64,000 nucleotides of DNA from Candidatus Poribacteria bacterium (GTDB lineage: Bacteria > Poribacteria > WGA-4E > WGA-3G): positions 3,342,204 through 3,406,203 of the forward strand of contig OY282386.1 of the NCBI GenBank assembly GCA_958295945.1, given 5' to 3'. The notes under the pieces are model-generated. The model saw only the letters and a list, made by a program, of their open reading frames with translations. It was not told the DNA's origin and did no database searches. The translations under genes and the position numbers were made by a program. Within the stretch, counting starts at the first letter, position 1, and each line of letters begins with the position of its first letter. Shown here in pieces: positions 43,271 to 51,640 of this stretch.

Positions 43271-44359
43271 ATGGAAAAGACATTACACGTAGAACTCAAA
43301 GAAAACCGTTACCCAATCATCGTTGGTTCAGGGAATATAACCCGAATTGGTGAATGTCTTAAATCACTGAGCAAATCTACGAGAGTACTTATTGTTACAG
43401 ACACATCCGTTAAACATCATTATGGTCCTTTAATTTTGCGGAGTTTGGAAAATGCTGGTTTTGATGTTGATTTGATTGAAGTTCCTGTTGGTGAAAGTAG
43501 CAAGTCGTTAGAACAATTTGCACGGATTCAGGATAGTTTAGTTGCAAATCAATTGGATCGGAGTTCAATGGTGGTGGCTATTGGTGGTGGGGTTGTTGGT
43601 GATTTAGCTGGATTTGCAGCTGCGGTTTACATGCGTGGGATAGATTATATTCAAATTCCCACGACTTTACAGGCACAAGTTGACGCGAGCGTTGGTGGTA
43701 AGACCGCAATTAATCATGAAAAGGGTAAAAATCTTATCGGTGCTTTTCATCAACCTAAATTAGTATTGATTGATGTTGATACTCTGAATACCCTACCGAA
43801 ACGAGACCTCCGCGCAGGACTAATTGAAGTGATAAAAATGGGTGTCATCAGAGATGAACACTTGTTTGAGATGGTGGAGGAAAACTTAGAAGCAATATTA
43901 GACTTAGATGCAGAAACACTCATCGATATGATCGCTCGTGCGTGTGCAAACAAAGCGGATATAGTCGCGAAAGATGAAAAAGAAAGCAGATTGCGGATGG
44001 TGCTGAACTATGGACATACATTTGGACATGCGCTTGAAGCATTGACAGACTACGATGGATTAAGACACGGAGAAGCAGTGTCTATCGGCATGAATTGCGC
44101 AGCACAATTAGCAGTCAATTTAGGTATGTTTTCGAAAACTGATTTTGAACGTCAACGTAATCTACTAATTCAGGCACAACTTCCGTTAACCTTTCCATCG
44201 AATCTTACCCCAAAAACTATATGTGAAACTATGTATTATGATAAAAAAGCATTAGATGGTAATCTACGTCTTATTTTGCCGACTCGAATTGGGGAAGTAG
44301 TTATCCGAGACGATGTAACTGACACACAAATTATTGAAGCAATTTCACAATGTAATTAG
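43271..44359 (+). CDS. aroB: 3-dehydroquinate synthase
   Basis: 362 residues. NAD-binding GGGVVGDLAGFAAA, the substrate loop PTTLQAQVDASVGGKTAIN, and the zinc-site segments NYGHTFGHALE and HGEAVSIGM are present. It converts DAHP to 3-dehydroquinate, the second step of the shikimate pathway. The ATG at 43271 follows the aroK stop by one base. Confidence 0.95.
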   Translation: MEKTLHVELKENRYPIIVGSGNITRIGECLKSLSKSTRVLIVTDTSVKHHYGPLILRSLENAGFDVDLIEVPVGESSKSLEQFARIQDSLVANQLDRSSMVVAIGGGVVGDLAGFAAAVYMRGIDYIQIPTTLQAQVDASVGGKTAINHEKGKNLIGAFHQPKLVLIDVDTLNTLPKRDLRAGLIEVIKMGVIRDEHLFEMVEENLEAILDLDAETLIDMIARACANKADIVAKDEKESRLRMVLNYGHTFGHALEALTDYDGLRHGEAVSIGMNCAAQLAVNLGMFSKTDFERQRNLLIQAQLPLTFPSNLTPKTICETMYYDKKALDGNLRLILPTRIGEVVIRDDVTDTQIIEAISQCN

Positions 44360-44389
44360 TTCTTAACCCAAATTCTTTTGAGGAAATAA

Positions 44390-45547
44390 ATGACATATAA
44401 CAAGACATTTATATGTATAACCACATGTTTGCTTATATTTTTATGTGGCACTTATGCATTTAGTCAAGAACCGACGTTTTCAACTCCGACAAACGTCACT
44501 GCGAAAGATACACCTAATGACGATGGCTCAAGTATCACCGTCACATGGGATGCTGTACCTGAGGATAGTGGAATAACAGGATACAAAATCCTACGCAACA
44601 CTGATTCTGGTGAGTTTGAGGAGATTGGTAAACAGTTAAAACCGACTGCGACTCAATATAAGGATTCAGAAATAGAAAAAGGAAAAACACATGCATATTT
44701 TGTACAGGCAATTACTGATTCTGAAGCACTAGTAAATTCGCAACAGACAGAAGGAGTAATAGCTACTGGACAATGGTTTCACACGGGTAAGACCTCACTT
44801 TTTATTGCCATGATAATTTTATGTGCAGCAATTCTTGTAAGTATATACCTTTGCCGTAATAATCAAGATGTATTTGTTCGCCGTATTCCTGGACTTGAAG
44901 CTGTCGATGAAGCAATCGGAAGGGCAACCGAGATGGGCCGTTCAATTTTATATGTGCTAGGGTTAGGGGGTGTTGAAAATGTTGCAACTATTGCCAGTAT
45001 GACCATTCTTGGACAGGTTGCACGACGAACTGCTGACTATGAAACACCGCTACGCGTGCCCTGTAATGATCCCATTGTGTTGAACGTTGTTCGGGAGATG
45101 GTTAAAACTTCTTACCTCGACGAAGGTCGTCCAGATGCCTACCAGGAAGAGAACATTTTCTATCTTACGGGTGATCAATTCGCTTATGCAGCAGGTGTTG
45201 ATGGTATGATGATTCGCGAAAAACCAGCAGCAGTCTTTTTACAAGGCACATTTTATGCGGAATCACTTCTTATGGCTGAAACCGGAAATTCCATCGGTGC
45301 AATACAAATTGCTGGTACAGATTCAGAACATCAACTCCCCTTCTTCATCGCAGCCTGTGACTATACCTTGATAGGTGAAGAACTCTATGCAGCAAGTGCG
45401 TATCTTTCCAAAGAACCAATGCTTCTAGGAAGTCTCAGAGGACAAGACTGGGGTAAAATCGTCATTTTTGTGACGATCATCCTTGGTGTGACTCTTGAGT
45501 TGTTCGGTATCAACTGGATTACTACACTTTTACAGAGTGTGAGATAG
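44390..45547 (+). CDS. FN3 domain plus membrane protein (DUF6754-like), cluster gene 1
   Basis: 385 residues. A signal peptide (to about residue 26) leads into one fibronectin type III domain (about 30-125: SSITVTWDAVPEDSGITGYKI). A transmembrane helix follows at about 133-152, then a cytoplasmic part with AVDEAIGRATEMGRSILY, FYLTGDQFAYAAGVDGMM and FIAACDYTLIGEELYAASAYL. A last helix is at 356-378. The arrangement suits a DUF6754-type protein of unknown function. GAGGAAA precedes the ATG, 30 nt after aroB. Genes 1-4 are spaced by 8, 3 and 4 nt, so they form one operon. Confidence 0.75.
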   Translation: MTYNKTFICITTCLLIFLCGTYAFSQEPTFSTPTNVTAKDTPNDDGSSITVTWDAVPEDSGITGYKILRNTDSGEFEEIGKQLKPTATQYKDSEIEKGKTHAYFVQAITDSEALVNSQQTEGVIATGQWFHTGKTSLFIAMIILCAAILVSIYLCRNNQDVFVRRIPGLEAVDEAIGRATEMGRSILYVLGLGGVENVATIASMTILGQVARRTADYETPLRVPCNDPIVLNVVREMVKTSYLDEGRPDAYQEENIFYLTGDQFAYAAGVDGMMIREKPAAVFLQGTFYAESLLMAETGNSIGAIQIAGTDSEHQLPFFIAACDYTLIGEELYAASAYLSKEPMLLGSLRGQDWGKIVIFVTIILGVTLELFGINWITTLLQSVR

Positions 45548-45555
45548 GAGAATAT

Positions 45556-46206
45556 ATGAAGAGACAAATACCCTTAGCATTCTGCTTTCTTTTTGGCATA
45601 GCGATGATCTTCACCCAATTTAGTCCACATTCATATTCCCAAGCAGTTTACAAGGAAGTGATCAATTGGGGGTTAATAATATCGCCATTCGCTATGGTAT
45701 TGGCAGTTGTGACGCTCATCCAGACACACGTTACACGCATCAACCTTCGTACAGAACATTGGCAATACAGTCTGATTGTATTCGTTGGCATGATAGTGAT
45801 GGTTTTAATTGGTGTTCCCTTTGGACCGCAAAACTCAATAGTTGAGTGGTTATATAATAACGTCCAAGTCCCAATGGATGCAACAATGTTTTCTTTGCTT
45901 GCCTTTTTTATTGCTTCAGCGGCTTTTCGTGCTTTCCGTGCACGGTCATTTGAGGCTTTTTTACTTCTTGCTACTGCCATGATTGTCATGATCGGAAATG
46001 TCCCCGTTGGCGATCTCGTTTGGAATAAGGTAATGTCTTGGATGCCTTGGACAGACGGTGCATCATGGTTACGCCAATGGATTTTAGATGTTCTAAACAA
46101 TGCTGCACGACGTGGTATTATTCTTGGTGTAAGTTTAGGGGTCATTTCACAATCTATCCGAATTATATTAGGAATTGAACGGTCGTATCTTGGTGGAGGA
46201 GATTAG
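45556..46206 (+). CDS. Six-helix membrane protein, cluster gene 2
   Basis: 216 residues with about six transmembrane helices and a short N-terminal one that could be a signal anchor. Basic and aromatic residues fill the loops (RAFRARSFEAF). The last part reads NNAARRGIILGVSLGVISQSIRIILGIERS. No known domain is evident. GGAGA precedes the ATG. It ends 3 nt before gene 3. Confidence 0.68.
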   Translation: MKRQIPLAFCFLFGIAMIFTQFSPHSYSQAVYKEVINWGLIISPFAMVLAVVTLIQTHVTRINLRTEHWQYSLIVFVGMIVMVLIGVPFGPQNSIVEWLYNNVQVPMDATMFSLLAFFIASAAFRAFRARSFEAFLLLATAMIVMIGNVPVGDLVWNKVMSWMPWTDGASWLRQWILDVLNNAARRGIILGVSLGVISQSIRIILGIERSYLGGGD

Positions 46207-46209
46207 TCA

Positions 46210-47025
46210 ATGCTTGAAAAAATCATGAATATGGACAGACGAGTAATTTTTATATTAGTTGCTTTAGTTGTTATCTTTCCAACCCTTGTCCCAGTAAGGA
46301 TGCCAATTACAGTTTCAGAGCCAACACGAAATCTTTACGATTTTATTGAAACACTCCCCTCAGGATCAACGATTATGATTGCTTTTGATTATGGACCATC
46401 TTCTCTCGCCGAACCAGAACCGATGGCAAAGGCAGTAATGCAACACTGTTTCAGTAAAGGGATAAAAATCATCGGTATGACCCTTCTCCCTAATACACCA
46501 ACCTTGGCTCATAAACTCATGCGAAAGATTGCTGCAGAAAACAATGCTGTCTATGGTGAAGATTATGTATTTCTGGGTTACCGTCCCGGAACATTACAAG
46601 TTATCCTTGGTATGGGAACCGACATCAGTAGTGTCTTTGAAACCGACTATGAAAATAAAACTGTTGACGAAATTCCGATGATGGAAAATATCACAAACTA
46701 TGATCAGATTGATTTGTTGCTTGATCTTGCTTCCGGAAGTACAACCGAAGCTTGGATCATTTATGCCAACACAAGGTACGGTGTGAAGATTGCTGCAGGC
46801 GTTACAGCAGTAATTATTGCCCAGATGTATCCTTATTTGCAAACAGGACAGTTGATAGGCTTAATGCCCGGTTATTTAGGAGCCGCCGAATATGAGAAAC
46901 TGTTGAATGCGCCTGGGGATGGAACTATTGGATTAAACACCGCAACCTATGCACATCTTTTGATTATCGGTTTGGTCATTCTAGGCAATATTGCATTTTT
47001 TATTCAGCGAAGAAGGGAGGGTTAA
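46210..47025 (+). CDS. Membrane-anchored protein with a large soluble domain, cluster gene 3
   Basis: 271 residues. A transmembrane helix at about 12-28 and another at 248-265 enclose a soluble alpha/beta domain containing SGSTIMIAFDYGPSSLAEPE, GYRPGTLQVILGMGTD and YDQIDLLLDLASGSTTEAWI. The soluble domain lies between two anchors, probably on the outer face. It resembles no enzyme family I know. GGAGATTAG precedes the ATG. Confidence 0.68.
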   Translation: MLEKIMNMDRRVIFILVALVVIFPTLVPVRMPITVSEPTRNLYDFIETLPSGSTIMIAFDYGPSSLAEPEPMAKAVMQHCFSKGIKIIGMTLLPNTPTLAHKLMRKIAAENNAVYGEDYVFLGYRPGTLQVILGMGTDISSVFETDYENKTVDEIPMMENITNYDQIDLLLDLASGSTTEAWIIYANTRYGVKIAAGVTAVIIAQMYPYLQTGQLIGLMPGYLGAAEYEKLLNAPGDGTIGLNTATYAHLLIIGLVILGNIAFFIQRRREG

Positions 47026-47029
47026 ATTG

Positions 47030-47722
47030 ATGGAAATTATTGGAATCTGGGTTGCAGCATTCTTAACACTCTGCATTTATAGTTTTCTTTACAGAGATAA
47101 TCCATTCTATCGTTTTGCAGAACATCTCTTTGTAGGAATTTCGGTTGGATACATCATTATTATTAGTATCCATCAAGGAGTTATACCATTAGCATGGGAA
47201 CCTTTATCTGAAGCAATCAGCGCGCTCTGGGCAGAGATAGTGGGGACAACAACACCAGAAACACGAAATGCACTTTGGGGGTTATTTAGAATATTACCAA
47301 TTGCCATCGGTTTATTGTTTTTTGCCCGTTTGTCCTCGCGTCATACGTGGTTAATTCGTTATCCTATAGCTATTCTGATCGGATTTGGGGCTGGTGTCGC
47401 AATTCCAAATGTGTTGCAGGCAAATATCTTTGCTCAGACACGCGGAACAATTGAACCCTTTGCTGCAATGAATGCAGGAACGCTTTCCGTTTTGGATACT
47501 TTCAACGCTGTCCTCATAGTCATTGGTGTAATATGCACCCTTACATATTTTTTCTTCTCTGTGGAACACCGCGGTCCTATCAATTGGCTTTCAAAGGTTG
47601 GTATTGCTTTCCTAATGATAGGTTTTGGAGCTGCATTTGGGAATACCGTTATGGGACGTCTTGCTCTCTTGATTCACCGTGTTGGTTTCCTCTTGAATGA
47701 TTGGATGGGTAGCATTTTTTGA
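47030..47722 (+). CDS. Polytopic membrane protein, cluster gene 4
   Basis: 230 residues with about seven transmembrane helices. It starts at ATG 47030 with GGGAGGG upstream, 4 nt after gene 3; an upstream in-frame start at 46991 would overlap gene 3. The segment FYRFAEHLFVGISVGYII and the end GRLALLIHRVGFLLNDW are notable. No known domain is evident. Together with genes 1-3 it probably forms one inner-membrane complex. Confidence 0.7.
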   Translation: MEIIGIWVAAFLTLCIYSFLYRDNPFYRFAEHLFVGISVGYIIIISIHQGVIPLAWEPLSEAISALWAEIVGTTTPETRNALWGLFRILPIAIGLLFFARLSSRHTWLIRYPIAILIGFGAGVAIPNVLQANIFAQTRGTIEPFAAMNAGTLSVLDTFNAVLIVIGVICTLTYFFFSVEHRGPINWLSKVGIAFLMIGFGAAFGNTVMGRLALLIHRVGFLLNDWMGSIF

Positions 47723-47774
47723 GGAAATTGAGATTTACATGCAATCATATTGTTAAATAGTGTGGTATTAAACT

Positions 47775-48776
47775 ATGACTAACAAACCAAGAGAATCTTC
47801 AACGCAAACAGTTGAGGACACCATCCAAACATATCAAGTTGATCAAGATTTTTCTTTCATAAAAAAAGCAATAGTAGATGCTAATTTGTTAGTGAAAGCA
47901 AACAAAGTGGATGCAGCTGTTGAAAAATGGCAAGCAATAGCGAATATTGTTGAAGGCAATAATGAAAAACTTGCTGAACATGCTTGGGAAAATTTGGGTA
48001 ATCTGCTTTACAAACAAGAGAGAACCGAGGAAGCACTTTACGCATACAACAATGCTATACGATTGAATTCTAAGAATGCGGAAACCCATGTCCACAGAGG
48101 CAAGGTAAAAAACATACTTGAGCTTTATGAAGATGCAATAGAAGACTGCAATGAAGCCATAAATCTTAATACTTCTACAACATTTGTAAAAGCAGCTGCC
48201 TACACTACCCGTGGTGTTGCCAAATTCGGTTTGGGAGACTATGTTGGTGCCTTTGCCGATCATGATGCTGCACTACGTTTAGACCCAAAGTGTGCGGATG
48301 CATTTTTCAATATAGGTATTGCTAAAATGAAGCAGGGAGAGGATGAATGTGCAATAGCAGAATTTGACAAGGCAATTGATATCTGTCCAGATATGGCAGA
48401 AGCTTATCACTATCGAGGCTATGTGAAGTTTTTCCTTGGACAACTCAAGGCAGCGGTTTCTGACTATGACCAGGCAATCCGTCTTGCACCGTGGCAGGGA
48501 GCTAGCTACACCAACCGAGGACTTGTGAAATACGCGCTAGGCCGACGTGAAGCTGCATTTGCTGATTATGAAGAAGCGATTCGTGTAGATCCAACATTTG
48601 CACACGGTTATACCTATCGTGCAGAGATGAAAATTCGCCAAAATCGTGATGCAGAAGCAAGAGCAGACTTGGAAACTGCACTTAAGCTTGCCCGTGCCGC
48701 AGATGATGAAATTCACCAGACTTACGTTGAAACCTCAATTAAAGAACTTGACGAATCAGAGGAAAACAACAGCTGA
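47775..48776 (+). CDS. TPR-repeat protein
   Basis: 333 residues. After a charged N-terminal region, about seven tetratricopeptide repeats run from residue 65 to 320, for example AWENLGNLLYKQERTEEAL, then AYTTRGVAKFGLGDYVGAF, and AYHYRGYVKFFLGQLKAAV. There is no signal peptide, so it is a cytoplasmic scaffold. No ribosome binding site is clear. It is 52 nt after the membrane cluster and overlaps the following gene by one base, so the cluster and this gene may be one transcript. Confidence 0.88.
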   Translation: MTNKPRESSTQTVEDTIQTYQVDQDFSFIKKAIVDANLLVKANKVDAAVEKWQAIANIVEGNNEKLAEHAWENLGNLLYKQERTEEALYAYNNAIRLNSKNAETHVHRGKVKNILELYEDAIEDCNEAINLNTSTTFVKAAAYTTRGVAKFGLGDYVGAFADHDAALRLDPKCADAFFNIGIAKMKQGEDECAIAEFDKAIDICPDMAEAYHYRGYVKFFLGQLKAAVSDYDQAIRLAPWQGASYTNRGLVKYALGRREAAFADYEEAIRVDPTFAHGYTYRAEMKIRQNRDAEARADLETALKLARAADDEIHQTYVETSIKELDESEENNS

Positions 48777-49280
48777 TGCCTGAATTTTCCGGATTTCAAC
48801 GAGTTAAGCCGCGCACAATCTGGCCTCACGAGGCGCAGGAGTTCACACCTTGGCTGGCAGATAACTTGTCCTTTCTTGCCAAGACACTGAACATGGAATT
48901 GGAGTTTGAAGCAAGAGAGAAGGATGTTGGAGGGTTCCGAGCTGATCTAGTGTGTCGTAACAAAGTGGATAACTCACGAATAGTCATTGAGAACCAATTG
49001 GAGAAATCTGATCATTCACACCTTGGTCAAGTTCTGACATACGCCGCTGGGCTTCAGGCAACTACCGTTGTTTGGATTGCGACAGAATTTCGAAATCCAC
49101 ATCGCGTAACGTTGAATTGGCATAACGAAATGATGCCTGCACATTTTAAGTTTTTCGGTGTCCAGTTAGGATACGTGGCAATATAGCACAGCAGTTCACT
49201 TCGCGGAATTCTCTATCGTCTCAAAGCCTGAGAATTGGACATTTATAGAAGATTCGTTACTGTACCGTATCCAAATTTAG
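48776..49280 (+). pseudogene. Frameshifted PD-(D/E)XK protein, DUF4268-type N-terminal part
   Basis: The first frame (48776-49186, 136 residues) begins like DUF4268-type proteins (IWPHEAQEFTPWLADNL) and has the nuclease-like core with Asp (FRADLVCRN), Glu-x-Gln (VIENQLEKSDH) and HLGQVLTYAAGLQATTVVWIA. It stops right after FFGVQLGYVAI. In another frame the DNA continues with TAVHFAEFSIVSKPENWTF, which is the expected next part of the family, and then ends at 49280. A one- or two-base change near 49184 therefore broke the gene, and the C-terminal DUF4268 part is missing. It starts one base inside the TPR stop. Confidence 0.75.
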
Positions 49281-49325
49281 ACCACTTGCAGCTAAATTTC
49301 ATATTTTGAAAAAGGATGGAACCTC

Positions 49326-50168
49326 ATGAAACTCGGATATAGCACATGGGGAATGCCGACAGTCCCCATTGATACTGCGATATCGCACCTTGCACAACTC
49401 GGATTTGATGGGATTGAACTGACGATCATCCCACGTTTCACTACCGAACTCAGTTCTCTTGATACAGCAGCACGTAAACGAATTGCATCCCTGTTGAAAC
49501 AACACAATTTAGCATTACCTGCAATCGCTGCGCATTCCAGTTTGCTGGAAACAGACCCAGAAGCACATGCTAAGAATATGTGGCGACTCAAAGGTGGCGT
49601 AGATTTAGCAGTTGACCTTGCACAAAGTGGAGAACTGCCTGCAGTGAATACTACTCCCGGCGGTAAACCGGATATGTGGAATACCAAAAAAGAATTCCTC
49701 GCTGAACGTCTCGGTGAGTTGGTGGATTATGGCGAATCCCGTGGTGTGACTATCGCGATGGAACCGCACATCGGTGCAATTGTTGACACTCCCGATAAAG
49801 TGCTTGAACTCCTTAATATCGTCAATTCCCCATATCTCAAAGTTAACTTTGACATCAGTCATTTTGACATTGTTGGCATACCGACAGAAGAGACAGTCTC
49901 CGCTTTAGCAGCAGTTTCGGCGCATACACATGTCAAGGACCAACGCGGTATCCATCCAGATTTTGAATTCCTAATCCCAGGCGAAGGCACTTTTGATTAT
50001 GTGGATTATCTAAAGCAGATGCAGGCACACGGATATGATGGGTTCATCACTGCCGAAGTCAGTTTTATGGTGCAGGCACGCGAGAATTATGATCCGCTTG
50101 CCGCTGCCACTTTGTCATATCAAACGTTGTCAAAAGCGTTCGTTGATGCTGGTATTGAGCGAAATTAA
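49326..50168 (+). CDS. Sugar phosphate isomerase/epimerase-like TIM barrel
   Basis: 280 residues of the xylose-isomerase-like TIM-barrel (AP endonuclease 2) superfamily. Metal-site elements are GIELTI, AMEPH, VNFDISHFD, HVKDQRG and TAEVSF. It likely epimerises or isomerises a sugar or sugar acid. An AAGGAT site precedes the ATG. It sits just upstream of two sulfatases, so it may act on a sugar released by them; that is an inference. Confidence 0.85.
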   Translation: MKLGYSTWGMPTVPIDTAISHLAQLGFDGIELTIIPRFTTELSSLDTAARKRIASLLKQHNLALPAIAAHSSLLETDPEAHAKNMWRLKGGVDLAVDLAQSGELPAVNTTPGGKPDMWNTKKEFLAERLGELVDYGESRGVTIAMEPHIGAIVDTPDKVLELLNIVNSPYLKVNFDISHFDIVGIPTEETVSALAAVSAHTHVKDQRGIHPDFEFLIPGEGTFDYVDYLKQMQAHGYDGFITAEVSFMVQARENYDPLAAATLSYQTLSKAFVDAGIERN

Positions 50169-50259
50169 TTGAAGAATATAGATTTTAATTTCTGTTAGTT
50201 TCCTACGTGTCCACCGATTACATCTTGCCAAACATTTCAAATTACATATAAGGATATCT

Positions 50260-51636
50260 ATGAAACCAAATATACTTCTCCTCATGACAGACCAACAACG
50301 ATGGGACGCAATGGGTTGCAGTGGTGATTGGGTGCAAACACCTAATTTGGATAGAATCGCAAATGAAGGTGTCCGCTTTACTAATTGCGTTACCACATCT
50401 CCGGTCTGTATCCCTACGCGTCTCAGTTTAGCAACGGGGTTATATCCGCACAATACAGGTGTTTGGAATAACATGCATCATACGATGTCCGCTGAAACCC
50501 CGACCTGGATGCAAGCAGTACGTGATGCAGGTTACCGCACCAGTCTTTTCGGTAAAACACACCTTCATCCCCATAACGGAGATTTGCGGGACAGAGAAGA
50601 TTTAATGAATTCGTATGGTTTAGATGATGTTGATGAGATAGGTGGTCCACGAGCAAGTAGTCGCGTCCTATCCCATATGACAGCAATGTGGGAGGAAAAA
50701 GGATTATGGCAAGGTTACCGTGAGGATTATAGCGACAGATTCAGCACAAAACCGCACACGGTACGTCCTTCAACAGTTGGACTTGAAAACTATGCTGATG
50801 TTTACGTCGGTCAACAATCAAAGAAGTATATTCAGAACTATGACCGGCAAGAACCGTGGTGCTGCTGGGTAAGTTTCGGTGGACCTCATGAACCGTGGGA
50901 TACACCCGAACCTTATGCCAGTATGTATGACCCAAAAGACATGCCACCACCTATTCCACGTCAACCTGCTGGAGATCGTCCTCGTGGTAATTTAGACAAT
51001 ATGATGAATCGGATGAATCCCAAATTTGAAAAGGGTGAAGAACAAAGGTTACGCGCAGATTATGCTGGAAACGTAACACTCATAGATGATCAGGTTGGTG
51101 AAATACTTGAAGCAATTGATGCCCGAGGTGAACTTGATAATACCGTCATTATTCACACTTCAGACCACGGTGAAATGAATGGTGATTACGGATTGATATA
51201 CAAAGGTAACTTCCTCAATGGAGCAGTTCGAATCCCACTACTTGTCCGAACTCCAGAAACTGTAAAAGACACGCCAGAAGGTACCGTTTGCGACAGTCCC
51301 GTCGAATGGATTGACATTGGACCAACACTTGTTGAAGCGGCAGGTGGTGAGATGAAGCATCGGCAGTCCGGTAAGTCGTTATGTCACGTTATTGCTGACA
51401 CGGAAGCAACTCACCGTGAATATGCGATCTCTGAAATATCGGGTGAAATCATGTTGCTGAATAAGGAATGGAAGATCGCGCTAAACAGTGATAGTATACC
51501 GTATCTTCTCTTTAATATGCAAGATGACCCAGATGAAATAAATAATCTGGCTGGACAACCCGAAATGAAAGAGTTAGAAACAGAACTAGGGCTGCAAATT
51601 TTAGAACACCTATTTCACACACAAACCAAAAAATAA
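50260..51636 (+). CDS. Type I sulfatase
   Basis: 458 residues. The formylglycine motif C-x-P-x-R is Cys50-Ile-Pro-Thr-Arg54 (SPVCIPTRLSLATG). Metal ligands include Asp11/Gln12 (MTDQQRWD) and the late SDHGEMNGDYGL block. Cys50 must be converted to formylglycine by a separate enzyme. It hydrolyses sulfate esters of sugars or polysaccharides. No signal peptide is present (MKPNILLL), so it is predicted to be cytoplasmic unless an upstream start is used. AAGGAT precedes the ATG. It is a tandem paralogue of the next gene. Confidence 0.93.
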   Translation: MKPNILLLMTDQQRWDAMGCSGDWVQTPNLDRIANEGVRFTNCVTTSPVCIPTRLSLATGLYPHNTGVWNNMHHTMSAETPTWMQAVRDAGYRTSLFGKTHLHPHNGDLRDREDLMNSYGLDDVDEIGGPRASSRVLSHMTAMWEEKGLWQGYREDYSDRFSTKPHTVRPSTVGLENYADVYVGQQSKKYIQNYDRQEPWCCWVSFGGPHEPWDTPEPYASMYDPKDMPPPIPRQPAGDRPRGNLDNMMNRMNPKFEKGEEQRLRADYAGNVTLIDDQVGEILEAIDARGELDNTVIIHTSDHGEMNGDYGLIYKGNFLNGAVRIPLLVRTPETVKDTPEGTVCDSPVEWIDIGPTLVEAAGGEMKHRQSGKSLCHVIADTEATHREYAISEISGEIMLLNKEWKIALNSDSIPYLLFNMQDDPDEINNLAGQPEMKELETELGLQILEHLFHTQTKK

Positions 51637-51640
51637 TCCT

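Noticed and set aside
45648-46145. 165-residue frame opposite cluster gene 2
   Set aside because: It lies within a well-supported coding gene and has no family pattern or ribosome binding site.
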